Source: Panicum virgatum
Lineage: Eukaryota; Streptophyta; Magnoliopsida; Poales; Poaceae
NCBI RefSeq assembly: GCF_016808335.1
Contig: NC_053136.1
Location: 4,942,531 to 5,006,530, forward strand
Direction: 5' to 3'
Length of the DNA stretch: 64,000 nt
Shown here: piece by piece, positions 11,341 to 23,209 of the stretch
How the letters are laid out: the number at the start of each line of letters is the position of its first letter
Position numbering within the stretch: the first letter of the stretch is position 1
The notes under the pieces: model-generated
Databases searched by the model: none
The model's input: the letters and a program-made list of their open reading frames with translations, nothing else
Told to the model about the DNA's origin: nothing
Position numbers and translations under genes: made by a program

Positions 11341-12425
11341 GCTCCCTCTGCTGCAGGGCTAGGCTGACGGCCTGACGCTGCTCTCGCGGACTGTGCAGGT
11401 GAGGGCCGGGCTTGTCATACACTGTGGGCCGAGATGCATCCCGTCGCCGCTACAAAACACATCACGATGGGCCGCCGCTAATTTCATTTGCAAATTTCCT
11501 CTTTCAACTCGATTAGCTTGCGTTTTCCTTTCATCCATTTATTCACAGGGAATATACGCAGTCAGAGGGGATGAAACGGTCCCACCATATTTCATTAGGA
11601 AGAAACAACAACGGCTTTTCCGACTGCGGAAAACAGCCCCACTTGCCGCCCGAACCCTGGTTCATGCTCACAGGAGCCATACCTTGCAGCGAGCATAACG
11701 AGAAGATTTTTTTTTCAAATATCGGGTGTGCTGCTAACGAGCAAGACAATTACCAAGGTTTTGCAGTATATATATATTATACCCGGGGGAACATGCCAGA
11801 CGGGAGGCTATACTAGATCGCATGGCACATGGGCAGACAGGGCGACTGATCACTGTGCTCACACCTTGCTTAGGTTGCCGGTTTCGGCGCCAGCCCGATT
11901 AGCGCTAGCTTGCCGTATATCCGCCATCAACTAATTAATCTGCAACGGCGCAGACACGTGGCAGTGGCATTGCGGTGATGGATGAGCAAGAGTTGAGAAG
12001 AAGGCACCTCCAGGGTTTAAACTACTCGTAAGTTGTAACTAGTGCCACATGCATGGATAATTGGTGCGTGCAGTGTTAATTAAGCTCAGATACCTAGTCT
12101 AGGTGCCTAGAGCTTAGAGTACTGTAGACCACTGTTGAATCCAAAGTTGAAACAAAAACAAACGATCGATCCATCGTCACCGGGTTGATCCTGCTAGCAC
12201 TCCCGCTGTATAGTAAATGAACGAATCCATGTTACTTTGAGTATTTAGTAAGATCCATCAACCTGGCTGGTTATTTGCACAGTTACAGCTTACCACATCA
12301 TCAATCTATTCTTCTGCAGATGCAGACCTAGAATAAGCAAACTCACCTCTGTTTTTAAGTGCATTTTGTCCATATGAATTGTACACTTGAATGTCTTGAA
12401 TTGAAGGTGGTAATCCTTCACTTTG
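11341..12425. other. Anonymous intergenic DNA
   Basis: No supported gene. ORFs of 60-100 codons (11393-11934) carry no recognisable domain. A T-run of nine occurs at about 11707. Confidence 0.4.
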
Positions 12426-12560
12426 TTCGCTGGGCTGGAGCTGGAGCTGGTGGCTAGAATGGTGTGAGAGAAAAAATATTATTGGCTGGTTGGTGGCTGC
12501 AAGCTGGTGCTGGAGCGGTGTGAGAAAAATAATGTTGGGCTGGAGACTGTTGGAGGTGCC
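12426..12560. repeat. Short tandem repeat, MITE-like
   Basis: Two imperfect copies of a unit with GCTGG-rich sequence followed by GGTGTGAGA(GA)AAAAATA and TTGG(C/G)CTGG. Similar words occur in reverse orientation at 6195-6350. The family is unclassified. Confidence 0.45.
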
Positions 12561-13295
12561 GAACAGCTACATTGCGGAGGAGAGGAGGAGAGGGGGAGGG
12601 GGGAGGGAACTAGAACCAGATGGCCGGTAGGAGACCATGCACGGTCCGGCGCGGAGCCATTCACGCCGTAGCCCGCAGGCTACATTCCACGTGCATTTTC
12701 AGCGAGCCGCAGCGCATACCACAAAAACCATGGGCCGTGGTCCTGGTCCGTCCACGTCCCATGAACCGAGTCGGCGGCCCTGTGGCCCGTGGGCCCTCGC
12801 CCTGCGTCCGTCAAAAGCCTGGCCGCACCTTCTGAGAGCGGCGCAGGGCGCCGGGCCAGCGGGCGGGTCCACCGCCCAGAGCGGCAGAGGAAGAGGCGCC
12901 AGGCGCATCTCGTTTACCGGTCGGGCCGAGCCCCCTCCGCTCACTCTCACATGCGTGGATGTGAGCACAGAAATATTCGCCAGCCAGCCAGATGCGCCGT
13001 CCCGTCCAGTTTACATGGGGCCGGAACCGGACCGACCGGTGGTGCCACTGCCAGGCTTGAGGCCTAGGGTGGTAAGCTAGGGTGCTAGCAGCAGGAGTAG
13101 TAGCAGCGGCCTAGGCATTAACTACCCGGATCGATCCTGTCGACCGGAGGACCCGGCGGCGTCGCGGCGGCTGATTGGCGGTCGCCGTGGCCACCCCTGA
13201 CGTGACGGCACTTGTGCGAGGCTGGGTGAGGCCGCCGGGGAAACGGGGAGCACGCTTGCGTGCTGGCGGGTGCGGACAAAGCGGGAGCCGCGACG
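12561..13295. other. Anonymous GC-rich intergenic DNA
   Basis: ORFs up to 147 codons overlap in several frames between 12620 and 13080. None has a recognisable domain. Confidence 0.35.
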
Positions 13296-13760
13296 GAGGT
13301 GGGTGGGGTACGGACCGGTTTCGGTTTCGGCCGGTACCCAACCGGCCAAAATTTAAATTTTAAATTTATATTCAAAAAATGAAAAATTCTCAAAAAATTT
13401 TAAAAAATACTTCAAGTTGCGATGAATCTAATTGTATCAAATTTTCTCAAAAATTTGTTCATTTAGTATAGTTTGCGGGGATTTAAAGTTAAATCAAAAA
13501 AGAAAAAAATGGGCCGGCTCATTAAGGCCCACCAGTCAAACCGGCCGGTAAACCGGTTGCACGGGAGCTTTTGAATTTGTATTTGAATTCAAACCGGTCA
13601 AACCGGATGGTAAACCGGTAAAACCGGCCGATAAACCGGCCGGAACCGGTTGCACGGGAGCTTTTGAATTTGGATTTGAATTCAACCGGTTTCCACCGGT
13701 TACCGGTCCAACCGGTCCGGTAAACCGGAACAGGTGGCCGGCGGTTTGGATTAACCAGTT
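13296..13760. repeat. AACCGG-rich repeat region
   Basis: AACCGGT/ACCGGCC words occur about twenty times. A 93-bp tandem unit is visible: AACCGGTTGCACGGGAGC begins at 13551 and again at 13644, each followed by TTTTGAATTTG(T/G)ATTTGAATT. An AT-rich core (13350-13510) separates the outer AACCGG blocks. The arrangement is like a nonautonomous hAT element, but I found no flanking duplication. Confidence 0.6.
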
Positions 13761-16426
13761 GGAAAAAAAAACCCTTGTCGTACCTGCTGCTGCTACGGGC
13801 CTACGGCCGCGGCATCCGGGCGCACGCGTCGCGACGCCGGCGCGGGCGGTGAACCCACCCAGGCACCCACGGCCACGGCGACACCACCCCCTCCACGCGC
13901 TGCAACCGGGTCACGAGTCACGGAGCCGGCAGGCCGAGCCCTGGGACGGCCACGTCACCGTTGCGAACAGGAGGACGCTTGGGTTGGGCCTCCTGGACAA
14001 CGGGTCGGCCTGCCAGCCAGCTCAATGGGCGCGCAGGTCAGGGGCGGCTGGGCGCCACGGCCCGGCGGCATGCACTCAGCTCCCCCGCAGTGGATTATTG
14101 ATTGTTCACTCCGCCGATCCACCAGTATCATTCAGCCGCAGCCCCCATGGGTAGGGCAGCCGCACCAGGCAGCTGCCCCACGGTATGGCGTGACGCGTCG
14201 CGCGCCGACGGCGACGGCGACGCCGCGCCCCCGGCTGCGATCGGAGGCCGCGTGCCGCGACGACACCCCCCACCTGCGCGCCTGCCAGCGGCAGGTGATG
14301 GGGTGAGTGAATGAATGAACGAAACGGTCGGAGGAGAACGGGGGAGATGGCGTGCCAGCGGCGGCCATGCTCGCGGCCCTGCCAGACTTGCCCGGGTGCC
14401 CGGCTGAACCTACCCAGCATAGCACAAGCATCCACCCTGATCCCGCCCGGCCGGGGCCCGCGCCGCTGCGCTCCCGGCTCAGCCGCTCAGGAAATCGCTG
14501 CGTCGCCATGCATCTCCATGCCGTCCCACCCGCCCCATGCCATGCGTCAAAGTAACCGACGCGCGAGTCACGCTCATCATGGCGCTGCTGCCTGCAGGAA
14601 CCCTGCAACGCAATGGCGCCGTTCCTACCGCACCGTCCGCGTCCGGTCCGCCGCGGGCCACGGCCTCGTCGGCTCGCCCGTCGTCACTCGCAAACGGAAA
14701 GCCGGCATCCCTGGCCGCCGGCTGCCTCGTCCATAACGGCTAGTACTGCGCGCCTCCTGCCCAAAAGGTAACTAGAAAATGTTATCTCATCTCGCAGCTG
14801 CTCTGTTTACCGAGTATAATAACCACCGTTAAAACTAACACTCACCAGGCCGAGCTTTACTTTAAATTTACTGCCTCGGTGGCTCCGGATCACAACGATG
14901 AGGACCGAGCGTCCAGTTGCGGAACGAGCCGCTAGCCGACAAAACACGGTATAAATACTCTCCGGATACTACCCGTACACCAAACAGCCATGGGAGGCCG
15001 ACTGGCCGGGGCATGTCTCGTTACGTCCGGGACATGCCCGCACCCCGTCCTTTTTCGTACGTACGGCCCGGATCCGGCCGCGCGTCGCCAGCCAGCCGGA
15101 TAACCCACCGGTCATCTCCCGGCGACGCAGCGCCCGCGACTGCCTTTTACCCAGAACGCCCCCGGGCAGGTAGAGGGGGGGCCCGGGCCGCGAGGCCTGG
15201 CGGCCCAGACCGCTACAGAAACCGCCGCGGCAAAACGACACGCGCCAAAGGGCGCCGAGGTCTTTTCCTTTCCACCGGGCGGGGCAAATGATTGCGCGCC
15301 CCTGCCGCGGCACGGGCGGGCGGATGGATGGGGAGGCTGTAGCGCACCGTTACGGCGTTACGGCCCCGGGAGCGCGGGAGAGTTTCCCTCCTCTCCGCGG
15401 TTTTTGGCAGGTTTCGCGGGTACGCATTTCCGGAAATGGAGAACGAGAACAATTAGCGGCGGTACCAGTACCACAGCCCACGGGGGACCACAGGGCGGGG
15501 GAGACTTTATAGCAGGTGTTAATTTGCATGGGCACCTTTTGCTCCAAGTTGGATGAGTCATCTAATCTGGACACCAGCACTAGAGCGAAACCCAGTTTGA
15601 TGTAAGATTGCCGGACATTGGGGCACTGGCTACATACTCAATGCATTGTACCATCACACAGTTATAAGAGGGTCATGTCAGCTAGGCACTGGAATAAAAT
15701 CATCATGCTCAATGCAAGTTTTATAGATAAGCTATTAATGATCAAATATGCCATGTAATCAATAGAAGTGGATGAATGTGTTCAGTTCAAACTCAAATCC
15801 TCGCAATAGGGTTTCATTCTAGTTTCATGGCTCTTGGTAACTGCGAATACTAAATTTCAACATCTTAAATTACATACCATGTCGTCGTTTTTACATATGT
15901 GACATGTCATTTAATGAGGATGAAACTCATTTACAATTACGTGAATGGCACTATGCAGAAAGTCTTACAATTACGAGAAGGTAGCCAATTGCTCAAACCA
16001 TCTACAACAAGACCTACAGCTACCTTTATCTTCATGTCCCTTCAACTCTTGTTTAAACAAATAGTACCAATTACCAAGTAGTACTCCGATTGGGGGGGGG
16101 GGGGGTTGAGTGTAACTAAAAGGCTGCTCCTAGTAAAGTAAAAAAAAAATAAGTTTTAATAAAAAAGGTAAAAAAAAAGTGGGGACACAAGAGATGCTAC
16201 TGTATTTACCCTGCGGTTCTCCACGTAGCACGTGAATGGCAAGCGCAAAGCGAGCTTTCTGTGACCAACTTTCGCAGAACGTACCCCATAATAAAAACCT
16301 CACTCCTGCGCTCGCCTCATCCCATCTTATCCCGCGGGGCGGGACTACGGCGGCCAGGCGGGAGGGTGCAAAAGGGCAGAACCGTAAAAGCGTCCCTCAC
16401 TTCCACGAGGGGCGGCAGCGCCTCGC
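13761..16426. other. Anonymous intergenic DNA, GC-rich then AT-rich
   Basis: From 13761 to about 15500 the sequence is GC-rich with overlapping 60-160-codon ORFs on both strands and no recognised domain. A possible TATA (GGTATAAATACTC) lies at 14949-14961 without a convincing downstream ORF. From 15500 to 16426 it is AT-rich with no ORF of note. A run of 14 G occurs at 16092-16105. Confidence 0.4.
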
Positions 16427-16434
16427 GGCCCGAG

Positions 16435-17370
16435 CAGGGTTAACAATTTCGGCGAAATTTCGCCGAAATTTCGGGAAATTTTCCGTTTCCGCTAGTTACC
16501 GGGAAAAGAAATTTCGGTACTTTTCGCCATTTTCCGTTTTCAAATTTAAAAATTCAAAAAAATGTAAAAAATTGGGGAAAAAATATGATAAAAAACTAGG
16601 TGTTTTTCTAAGCAAATAGGACTAGAACACACTCAAATCTAAGATCATTTGCTAGTCTAAAAATGCATTTTAGTTGAAAAACAAGGTTATTTGTAGTCTA
16701 ATGAGGTAGAATTTATAGCTTTTTAGTCTAATGAGAGGTAACGAAGTAGGAAAGCACACCTCTCAGAATGCTTTAACAATTCTCTATACAAATTGAATCC
16801 AAAAAAAAATTTCAAACACTGTCACATGAATTGATAACCAATTCAAATCATGTTTGTCCTGGATTTAAAACAACTTTCAATTGGATCAACCAATGTACCT
16901 GAAATTTTATAGGCATATTTGCAATAACAAGAATAATAAAAGTCTAGTTGAGGCCTAAGAGAGAAAATGGAAGTTGTCACATGAAATGACAAGACTTTTA
17001 ATTGGTAGTTTTAGAAATAATTAAATAACTTTCAAACCATTGCTCAAATGAAAAAGTTCCTGAAACAAAAGTTGTAGATCTCGAAAAAATGAACAAAGTT
17101 GGTATTCAAAAGTTTTTCATTTGACCTTGGGAACAGTAGGAAAATCACAACTGACATTATTTTCCGGTCGAAAATCACCGAATTTCGGCCGAAATCACCG
17201 AAATTTCGGTCAGAATTCACCGAAATTTTGGTCAGAATTCACCGAAATTTCGTTTTTTGAATTTGAATTCTCTTTCCGTTCGGAATTAGCGAATTTCGGC
17301 GAAATTTCGGCCGAAATTTTGTTTCCGGCAGTTGGCGGGATTCGGTAAAAAAACGAAAAGATGAACCCTG
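16435..17370. mobile_element. Nonautonomous hAT element, 8-bp target duplication
   Basis: A 936-bp element starts CAGGGTTAACAATTTCGG and ends, read in reverse, CAGGGTTCATCTTTTCG. CAGGG-type ends are typical of hAT transposons. The direct duplication GGCCCGAG is perfect on both sides (16427-16434 and 17371-17378). Subterminal regions are crowded with AATTTCGG(C)/CCGAAATTT words in both orientations (16443-16540, 17165-17320), which could be transposase-binding repeats. The interior is AT-rich with no coding capacity. Confidence 0.88.
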
Positions 17371-17378
17371 GGCCCGAG

Positions 17379-18571
17379 CCTGTCGGTGTTAACTCCGGCC
17401 GCAACGTGGCGCGCCTGCCCCCCCTCCGGCGGGGCCGGACCCAGACAGCTGGCCGTCACGTGCCACGCGGCGCCGGGCCGTGGACGGCCGTCGGATCCGT
17501 CGGACTGGCAGGATCCGGCCTCCCCGAAACGGCTAAGCCCAGAAATTTCTCTTTTCGGCTGCGTGCGGTGGCAGTGGCGCTGGGAGAGCGGTAGTGGGAA
17601 GTCACGTGAGTGGTGGGGCCAGGTGTGGTGGCCCCGCCTGCCTGGGCCACCCCCTTCTCCCCCCCTCGAGTCTCGATGTGGTCAACGTGGGGCGTCGCGG
17701 CACGGCGCCACGGCAGTTGCGGGGAGCGGATCAAGTAAATTCTTTAGCCCAGAGATAAGGTGGGAGAGCCGTTACAGCAGCAGAAAACCCCCTCGATCAT
17801 ACTACCAAAGTGACAGTGAATTAACAAACGTAATCGCAGCCTTCAAGAGCCTACTAGGATAGTCGAGCTTCCTGTTCACTTTCCTCCAAGCCCCCAACAA
17901 CCAAAACAAAAAAAAAGTAGCCTGTTCACTGGGTTGAAGATACGCAGCTCGGGAGCTAGTAGTATTAGGGAAGAGGGCCATCATAGCTTAGCATAAAGCG
18001 GCTTTCCCCATCACGGGCGGTCACCGGTCGGTCGCGCACGGACGACGCGCCGCCCGTCACGTCGCCGCCGGCTGCCGCGGACGGCCCCGTGCGCCGGTCG
18101 CCGCCAGACGCGAGGCATTCACGCACCGCACGGTCGCACGGATCACGCCGTGTCGGCACTGTTTTGGGGCGGCACGCGTCGTGCCGGTCACGAAAGCTGG
18201 GCTCGCCGCGCCTGCCGGGGGACCAGCCAGCCGTCCCGTCCCCCACCTCCGTCTCCGAGAAGACCGACGAGACTTCCGGCCGGACACCTGTCTGCGGGGG
18301 CCGGCTCCGTCGCCATCGCCACGGACGGAAAGAAAAATCTCCGGTCATCCTCGCAAGTTACAGCGAAACGCTCTTTCCATCATGTGCAGCCGCAGCTGGC
18401 GAATTCAAACCGGTTTGTGGAAGATTCCTCCAAATCCGTTCACGTTTCGCCATCAGGTACCACAGTAACAACGACTCCTACTACCCTGTTCCTGTTTCAT
18501 CACGAAATGAGGCACTGCTGATCTTGTTTGTCGCGGCACTCGTAAAGCTTTGCAACGTTGCAACTGCACAG
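17379..18571. other. Anonymous GC-rich DNA upstream of the MAKR-like gene
   Basis: ORFs of up to 162 codons overlap in several frames (17386-17862, 18089-18577) without recognised domains. The distal part may include regulatory DNA of the gene at 19078, but I see no defined element. Confidence 0.4.
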
Positions 18572-18643
18572 CCCTGAATCATGAATTTAAGCACAGCACT
18601 TGCCTCGCCCTGAATCATCAATTTAAGCACAGCACTTGCCTCG
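18572..18643. repeat. 36-bp tandem duplication
   Basis: CCCTGAATCAT followed by (G/C)AATTTAAGCACAGCACTTG and CCTCG occurs twice with a 36-bp period, with one substitution near the start. An inverted stretch GCCAGGCAAGTGCTTA follows at 18653-18668, so the second copy could pair with it as a hairpin. It sits about 280 bp upstream of the TATA box. Confidence 0.8.
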
Positions 18644-18918
18644 CCTGACACTGCCAGGCAAGTGCTTAGAGAGAGAGGGGCACGCAACAGACACGAGCCG
18701 CGTCAAAAACCTCTGAAACGCTGAAGAGAGAGAGAGAAAGAGAGAGGGGGGGAGGGGAGTACCATTACCACCACCTACCCTCCTGTCAAAAATATTAACC
18801 ACGGATTGAGCCCCGGCTGTTTAACCCCTCACCCCAAACGCTGGATTAGCCACGTGGCCGCGTGCCAGTGGCCGGACCGGCGACAGGACCCACGCGTCAG
18901 GAAATTTACCGTGCCCGG

Positions 18919-18926
18919 CTATATAA
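18919..18926 (+). promoter_or_regulatory. TATA box of the MAKR-like gene
   Basis: CTATATAA in a GC-rich context, about 155 bases before the chosen ATG at 19078. A CT-rich region and GAGAGA runs lie upstream (18660-18780). Confidence 0.7.
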
Positions 18927-19077
18927 CCGCGCGGCACTTTACCGGGGGTTACCCCCTGTCCCTGTCGCCTCCTCACGTTTTATCGCCCCGCGCCGCGCCC
19001 CCCGGTCAAGTACACTACCCGAGTGTACGCTGTCTGCCGTGCCGCCCGCCGTTGGATGCGCCTCGCCGCCGCCGGCA

Positions 19078-20364
19078 ATGGCCTCCGCCGTCGCTAGCAA
19101 CGTGCACGCGGGACCCGCCGCCGCGGGAGCCATGTCGTTCGGGTGGCTCGGCCCGCGCCTGTCGTTCGGCGGCGGCCGCGACGCCCTCGCGTCGGTCGTG
19201 GAGGTGGAGGAGCCCAAGGCCGAGCCGGCGATCTCCAAGGACTTCATCGACTTCGAGTTCAGCCTCGGGGGGTCGGCCACCATGCTGCCGGCCGACGAGC
19301 TGTTCGCCAACGGGAAGCTGCTCCCTCTCAGGCCGCAGGCTGCCGCGGGGAAGGCGGCGGCGGCGGCGGCGGAGGGGGACCGGGAGGTGGAGCGGGAGAG
19401 GGAGCGGCGGGACACGGCGCTGGTCGCGGAGATCCCGCCGTCCACGCCGGAGCGGGTCAAGGCGCTGCATCCCGCGGCGGCCGAGGCGGCGCTCGACCCG
19501 TACGTGTTCTCGCCCAAGGCGCCGACGTGCTCCAGCCGGTGGCGGGAGCTGCTGCGGCTCAGGAAGGTGCAGACGCCGCAGAAGCCGTCCCTGTCCGCGT
19601 CGCCCGCGCCTCCTGCTACCGCGGCGACCCCGTCGAGGGCGTCCAACTCCTCCGCGGCCAGGTCGCTGAAGCTCCTCCTCCTGCAGCGGAACGGCGGCGG
19701 CCGCGCGTCGGGCGCCGCCGCGTCGGACCTCTCTGCGGCGCCGCTCCTCCGCGACAGCTCCGACTCGGAGGCGTCGCTCTCCCTCGCCTCCTCCCGCTTC
19801 TCGCTCTCGTCGTCCTCCTCCTCCTCCGCCCACGACCACGACGACTTCCCGCGCCACTCGCTCGACTCCGTCGACCCCACCCCGCGCCCCCGCATCCGCC
19901 TCGTCCGCTCCCGCCCCCAGGCGGCGCCCCAGCCGCACGCACCCACCGCCGTCGCCGCGGCCTCCGCGCCCCCGCGCGCCGGCCACAGCCCCGCCCGCCG
20001 CTGCCTCTCCACGCCGCAGGCACCGCCTCCACCGAGCGTCGTCACCGTGGACTCCCCGCGCATGAACGCCTCCGGGAAGATCGTGTTCCAGGGCCTGGAA
20101 CGCAGCTCCAGCTCCCCCGCCGGCAGCGTCCACTCCTCGATGCGGTCGCGCTCCCGCGTCATGGACCGGTCCTACTCCGCCGGCGTCCGCGCCACGCCGG
20201 TCGTGCTCAACGTCCCCGTCTGCTCGCGGCCGGTGTTCGGGTTCTTCAAGGACAAGAAGGACGCCGCGGCCAAGGACGCCGGCTCCGCGCGGCCGCGGTC
20301 CGCGCTCGGCCGGAGAACGCCGGTTGCCGGAGTGAGCTGCCGAGATCTCGGCAATGGTAACTGA
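19078..20364 (+). CDS. Probable membrane-associated kinase regulator (MAKR/BKI1-like)
   Basis: A single-exon gene of 428 residues, GC-rich as grass genes often are. The ATG at 19078 is preferred because the longer in-frame start at 18862 lies upstream of the TATA box. Near the N terminus are FIDFEFS (residues 56-62) and ADELFANGKLLPL (72-84), a pair I associate with the plant MAKR/BKI1 family. The middle is low-complexity, with Ser-rich and Pro/Ala-rich tracts and basic patches. The C-terminal part has GKIVFQGLERSS, RSYSAGVR and PVCSRPVFGFFK, also of the kind conserved in this family. Such proteins bind the inner face of the plasma membrane through basic residues and bind or inhibit receptor-like kinases such as BRI1. 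There is no signal peptide or membrane helix. The family call is from recalled motifs; the exact subgroup is not resolved. The gene appears intact. Confidence 0.78.
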   Translation: MASAVASNVHAGPAAAGAMSFGWLGPRLSFGGGRDALASVVEVEEPKAEPAISKDFIDFEFSLGGSATMLPADELFANGKLLPLRPQAAAGKAAAAAAEGDREVERERERRDTALVAEIPPSTPERVKALHPAAAEAALDPYVFSPKAPTCSSRWRELLRLRKVQTPQKPSLSASPAPPATAATPSRASNSSAARSLKLLLLQRNGGGRASGAAASDLSAAPLLRDSSDSEASLSLASSRFSLSSSSSSSAHDHDDFPRHSLDSVDPTPRPRIRLVRSRPQAAPQPHAPTAVAAASAPPRAGHSPARRCLSTPQAPPPPSVVTVDSPRMNASGKIVFQGLERSSSSPAGSVHSSMRSRSRVMDRSYSAGVRATPVVLNVPVCSRPVFGFFKDKKDAAAKDAGSARPRSALGRRTPVAGVSCRDLGNGN

Positions 20365-21034
20365 CATCGCCTTTGACTAAGCTAGTATCATTAGCCGTAG
20401 CAGTAGCTAGTAGTTTCTCAGTCCGAAAAAGAGAGAAGAAAACAGATCAAAAAAGAGTTTGAGAAATTTGGGTGGTAAGTGAGAGATTAGTTTGAGATCT
20501 GGAGTTTGAGAATGAAACGATTTGGGAGGATAGTTCGGTGAGCAGCTGATTTTGCTTTGTGAGGCTAGAGTTTTCCGAGCAAACGATTAACAACCCGCCC
20601 GTTTTGCTCCTGTAAATTCTGTCCGTCTCGTCTTGTGTGTGTGTGTGTGTTTTTTTTTGCTACCCTTCCATCTTTGATCCTTCAATCCGCTGTACCTTGT
20701 ACTTGCTTGTGAGCACAATTGATCTCAACCCTCTCGAACTGAATTTCCCAAGTGAGAAGAACGGAAAAGCTTTTGCGTATGCATTCCTTGTCTTGCTGTG
20801 GCAGATGATGCTCTGCGATTTACCTTAACCTGCTCCTGGAGTGAAAAAGGCTGTGGATGCTAATCATAGCGGTCATGCGCCCCTGCTTAAAGCGCACCTC
20901 CAACCATGCTCATCGGCAGTAACTTTTTGTTCGGTTTGTGTTTTCACCTTCCGCCGCCTCATGCCCTCATCATCTGAATTCTGAATAGGTCCTCCTCCTG
21001 CTGATAATTGATGGGGGTGCCGGTTCGAGGAAGT
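20365..21034. other. 3' flank of the MAKR-like gene
   Basis: The 3' UTR presumably occupies the first few hundred bases, with a short GT run at 20634-20650. I find no clear poly(A) signal. The remainder to the MULE end is anonymous. Confidence 0.4.
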
Positions 21035-21562
21035 GGGGAAATTTAAAGATTTGCCACTCTTGCCAGTGGTCGTCCTTCAGATGCCCTTCTTATTTTAGAG
21101 TTAATAGATTTGCCATCGCTGCAGTGCCGAATGATTCATTTTTGCCGTCGTGGCACTCCACGTCGACCGTCCAGCAAGGCCTTGGCACGGGAAAAGACTC
21201 CGGTGCCTCTGGAATTTTTTACTCACGGGTTGCCGCGCGCGGGCGGAGCTCGGCCGTTGCCGCGGACGCGCCGCATGGGGCGGACGCGTGTGCAGCGGAG
21301 CTCGGACGTGGGGCTCGCGGCCCCCGCGGACGCGCGTGGGGTGGAGCTCGGATGCTCGTGGGGAGGAGCTCCAACGCGCTCCGCCCACCACGTCGTCGGC
21401 GTGGCAGCGCCGCAGTGGTGGCGGCGACCGCGCGCGTTCCGTGGCGCCGCGGCGGCATCGCCACCCCGGTGCCAGCGGCGGGGCTCAGGTAGTTGTGCTT
21501 GAGGACAAGGCGCTCCAGTTCCCGCCGGATGCACTCCACCTCGTACGTCGAGGAGTCACGTT

Positions 21563-22409
21563 GCAGGCGGGGCGGGTTCTTATACTGTCCCGCAAACCCG
21601 CCCCGCAAAATCGTTGTTCGCGACGTCCGTGGCCCAGCTGCAAATTATTTGTGGGCCACTGTCATCCACATTGTGAAGTCCACTAGACAAGTGGAGGAAC
21701 ACGCAACAACCCACAAGCGCATTAGGATTCAGGAACCCATTGTCAGCGTCGGCCGCCGCCGCCGCCGCTCTCCGCAACTCCGCCCATCTTCCCGAGAGCC
21801 CTCGCGGAATCCTAGTGCGCACGACTCTCCCGTTTCTCTGGATCGGCCATGCTACCCCTGCATCACCGCTCCAGCAACACTAGCGCCGCTGTGCAGATCA
21901 GCTGAGCCCCTGCTTGCTGCTCCCACAACGTCGGCCGCGTCGCGCAGGTCGTGCTAGCTGAAGCATCCAGATCAGATGCGGCAGGGCTGGATCATCACGC
22001 GAATATGATTGTCCCCAAGTGGAACTCAGATGTACTTATTCATCTAGCTAGTTTACCACATGAAAGAAGCTAGCGGTTCTTATGTATCCATGATGAATTG
22101 ACAATCTATTGTGTTTCAATATGATTGGCGAAAGAACGATACATGTGTTCTAAATGTTGATTCCTCTTTTTTTTTTCTGCAACTATCCTTATTATTACTT
22201 GTTTTGGTCAATTATATATACGAGTAGTAGTATTGGTAGGCAAGGAAGCTGCCGATCCTTGCGGGACATGCGGGACTGATGGTTCCGTCCGCAAAGTCCG
22301 CAAGCTATTCATCACCCGCATTATTAAATTGCGAGCATCCTCAAACCTGCAAATTTTGTTTGCGACCAGCTATGCGGGTTTGCGGCTGTCCACGACCCGC
22401 CCCGCCTGC
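21563..22409. mobile_element. Small DNA element nested in the MULE
   Basis: Perfect 15-bp inverted ends GCAGGCGGGGCGGGT, followed on both sides a few bases later by CCGCAAACCCGC. The size is 847 bp, the interior is mixed and there is no recognised coding sequence. Flanks TCACGTTG and CACCTTGA are only roughly similar, so I cannot assign a target duplication. It is probably hAT-like, given the size and subterminal repeats. Confidence 0.55.
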
Positions 22410-22516
22410 ACCTTGATCGAGGAGCGTCATCGGGTTCTTCTTCGTATTCGCCGCGGCTGAGGTGGAAACCGGCCGGAGAGTGGATGCGAGAAGATGCAGC
22501 TTGCCGGTGCGTACTG

Positions 22517-23209
22517 CTAGTCTGCTAGCTTGCATAAACAATGAAAGATGATGCGATGGATTTGCAAAGCTATTATGGTTTGGGAGCTGCTCTTCGTTAC
22601 CTTCATGATGCGCAGGACGCGGGGGACGCTCTGCTGCAGCGCCGCGGGGACGGGCAGCACGCGGGTGCGCGGGCGCCCGGCGCATCGCCGGATGCGGCGC
22701 GGCAGCCATGGCCGCCGCAGGGGCGGCCGTTGGCGGGAGCGGGGTAAAGGACGCGCGGCGGCGGCGTCCTCCTCTTCCTCCTCCTCGCCGGCGGCCTTCT
22801 TCCTCGCGCGCTCCATCTCGAGGTCGACGCGCGCCCTGGCTGGGTCGGTGGCCACCACCTGCAGCGCGCGCTCGAGCTTGGCGATGCGGTCCGCCACGTC
22901 CATGGCCAACACCCGGATCGCTGTCCACGACGGGGCGAGCGGAACCCACGCGTCGCGTCGCCGGCTGGACGCGACCGAGCGCACCAAGCACATAGCCCCA
23001 CGGCCGCGTGGTGGAGGTTGAAGATGGCACTGACGTGCAGGTCCCACGTGTAAGTCGCAGGAGACACGTGTAAGTGGCAGGAGACAGAAGAACGGAGCTA
23101 ATGCAGGGAAAGGCAGGGGCACTGCGGTCTTTTCCCATGCCCCGGTCACGCTGGACGGCCGACATGGTGTGCCACGAATGCCAAAGTGGCAAAACCAATC
23201 GTTCAGCAC
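22517..23209 (-). pseudogene. Coiled-coil-like gene fragment inside the MULE
   Basis: A minus-strand ORF of 230 codons. Its first third overlaps the MULE inverted repeat. The central part, from the Met at 22903, has a heptad-like charged stretch (MDVADRIAKLERALQVVA, then Arg/Glu-rich sequence and a poly-Glu tract), with composition of a genuine protein. The C-terminal end runs into AT-rich sequence. I do not recognise the source gene. A captured exon transcribed from the MULE TIR is the likely explanation, in line with Pack-MULE biology. Confidence 0.4.

Noticed and set aside
9834..15512. Many 60-160-codon ORFs as possible genes
   Set aside because: GC-rich DNA with open frames on both strands, no domains, no splice or promoter logic and no paralogue support.
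18939..20367. Minus-strand ORFs of 407 and 450 codons opposite the MAKR-like gene
   Set aside because: Shadows of a GC-rich coding region; the plus strand carries the conserved motifs, TATA box and start.
22233..22460. Plus-strand 75-codon ORF
   Set aside because: It lies across the end of the nested 847-bp element and has no recognised motif.
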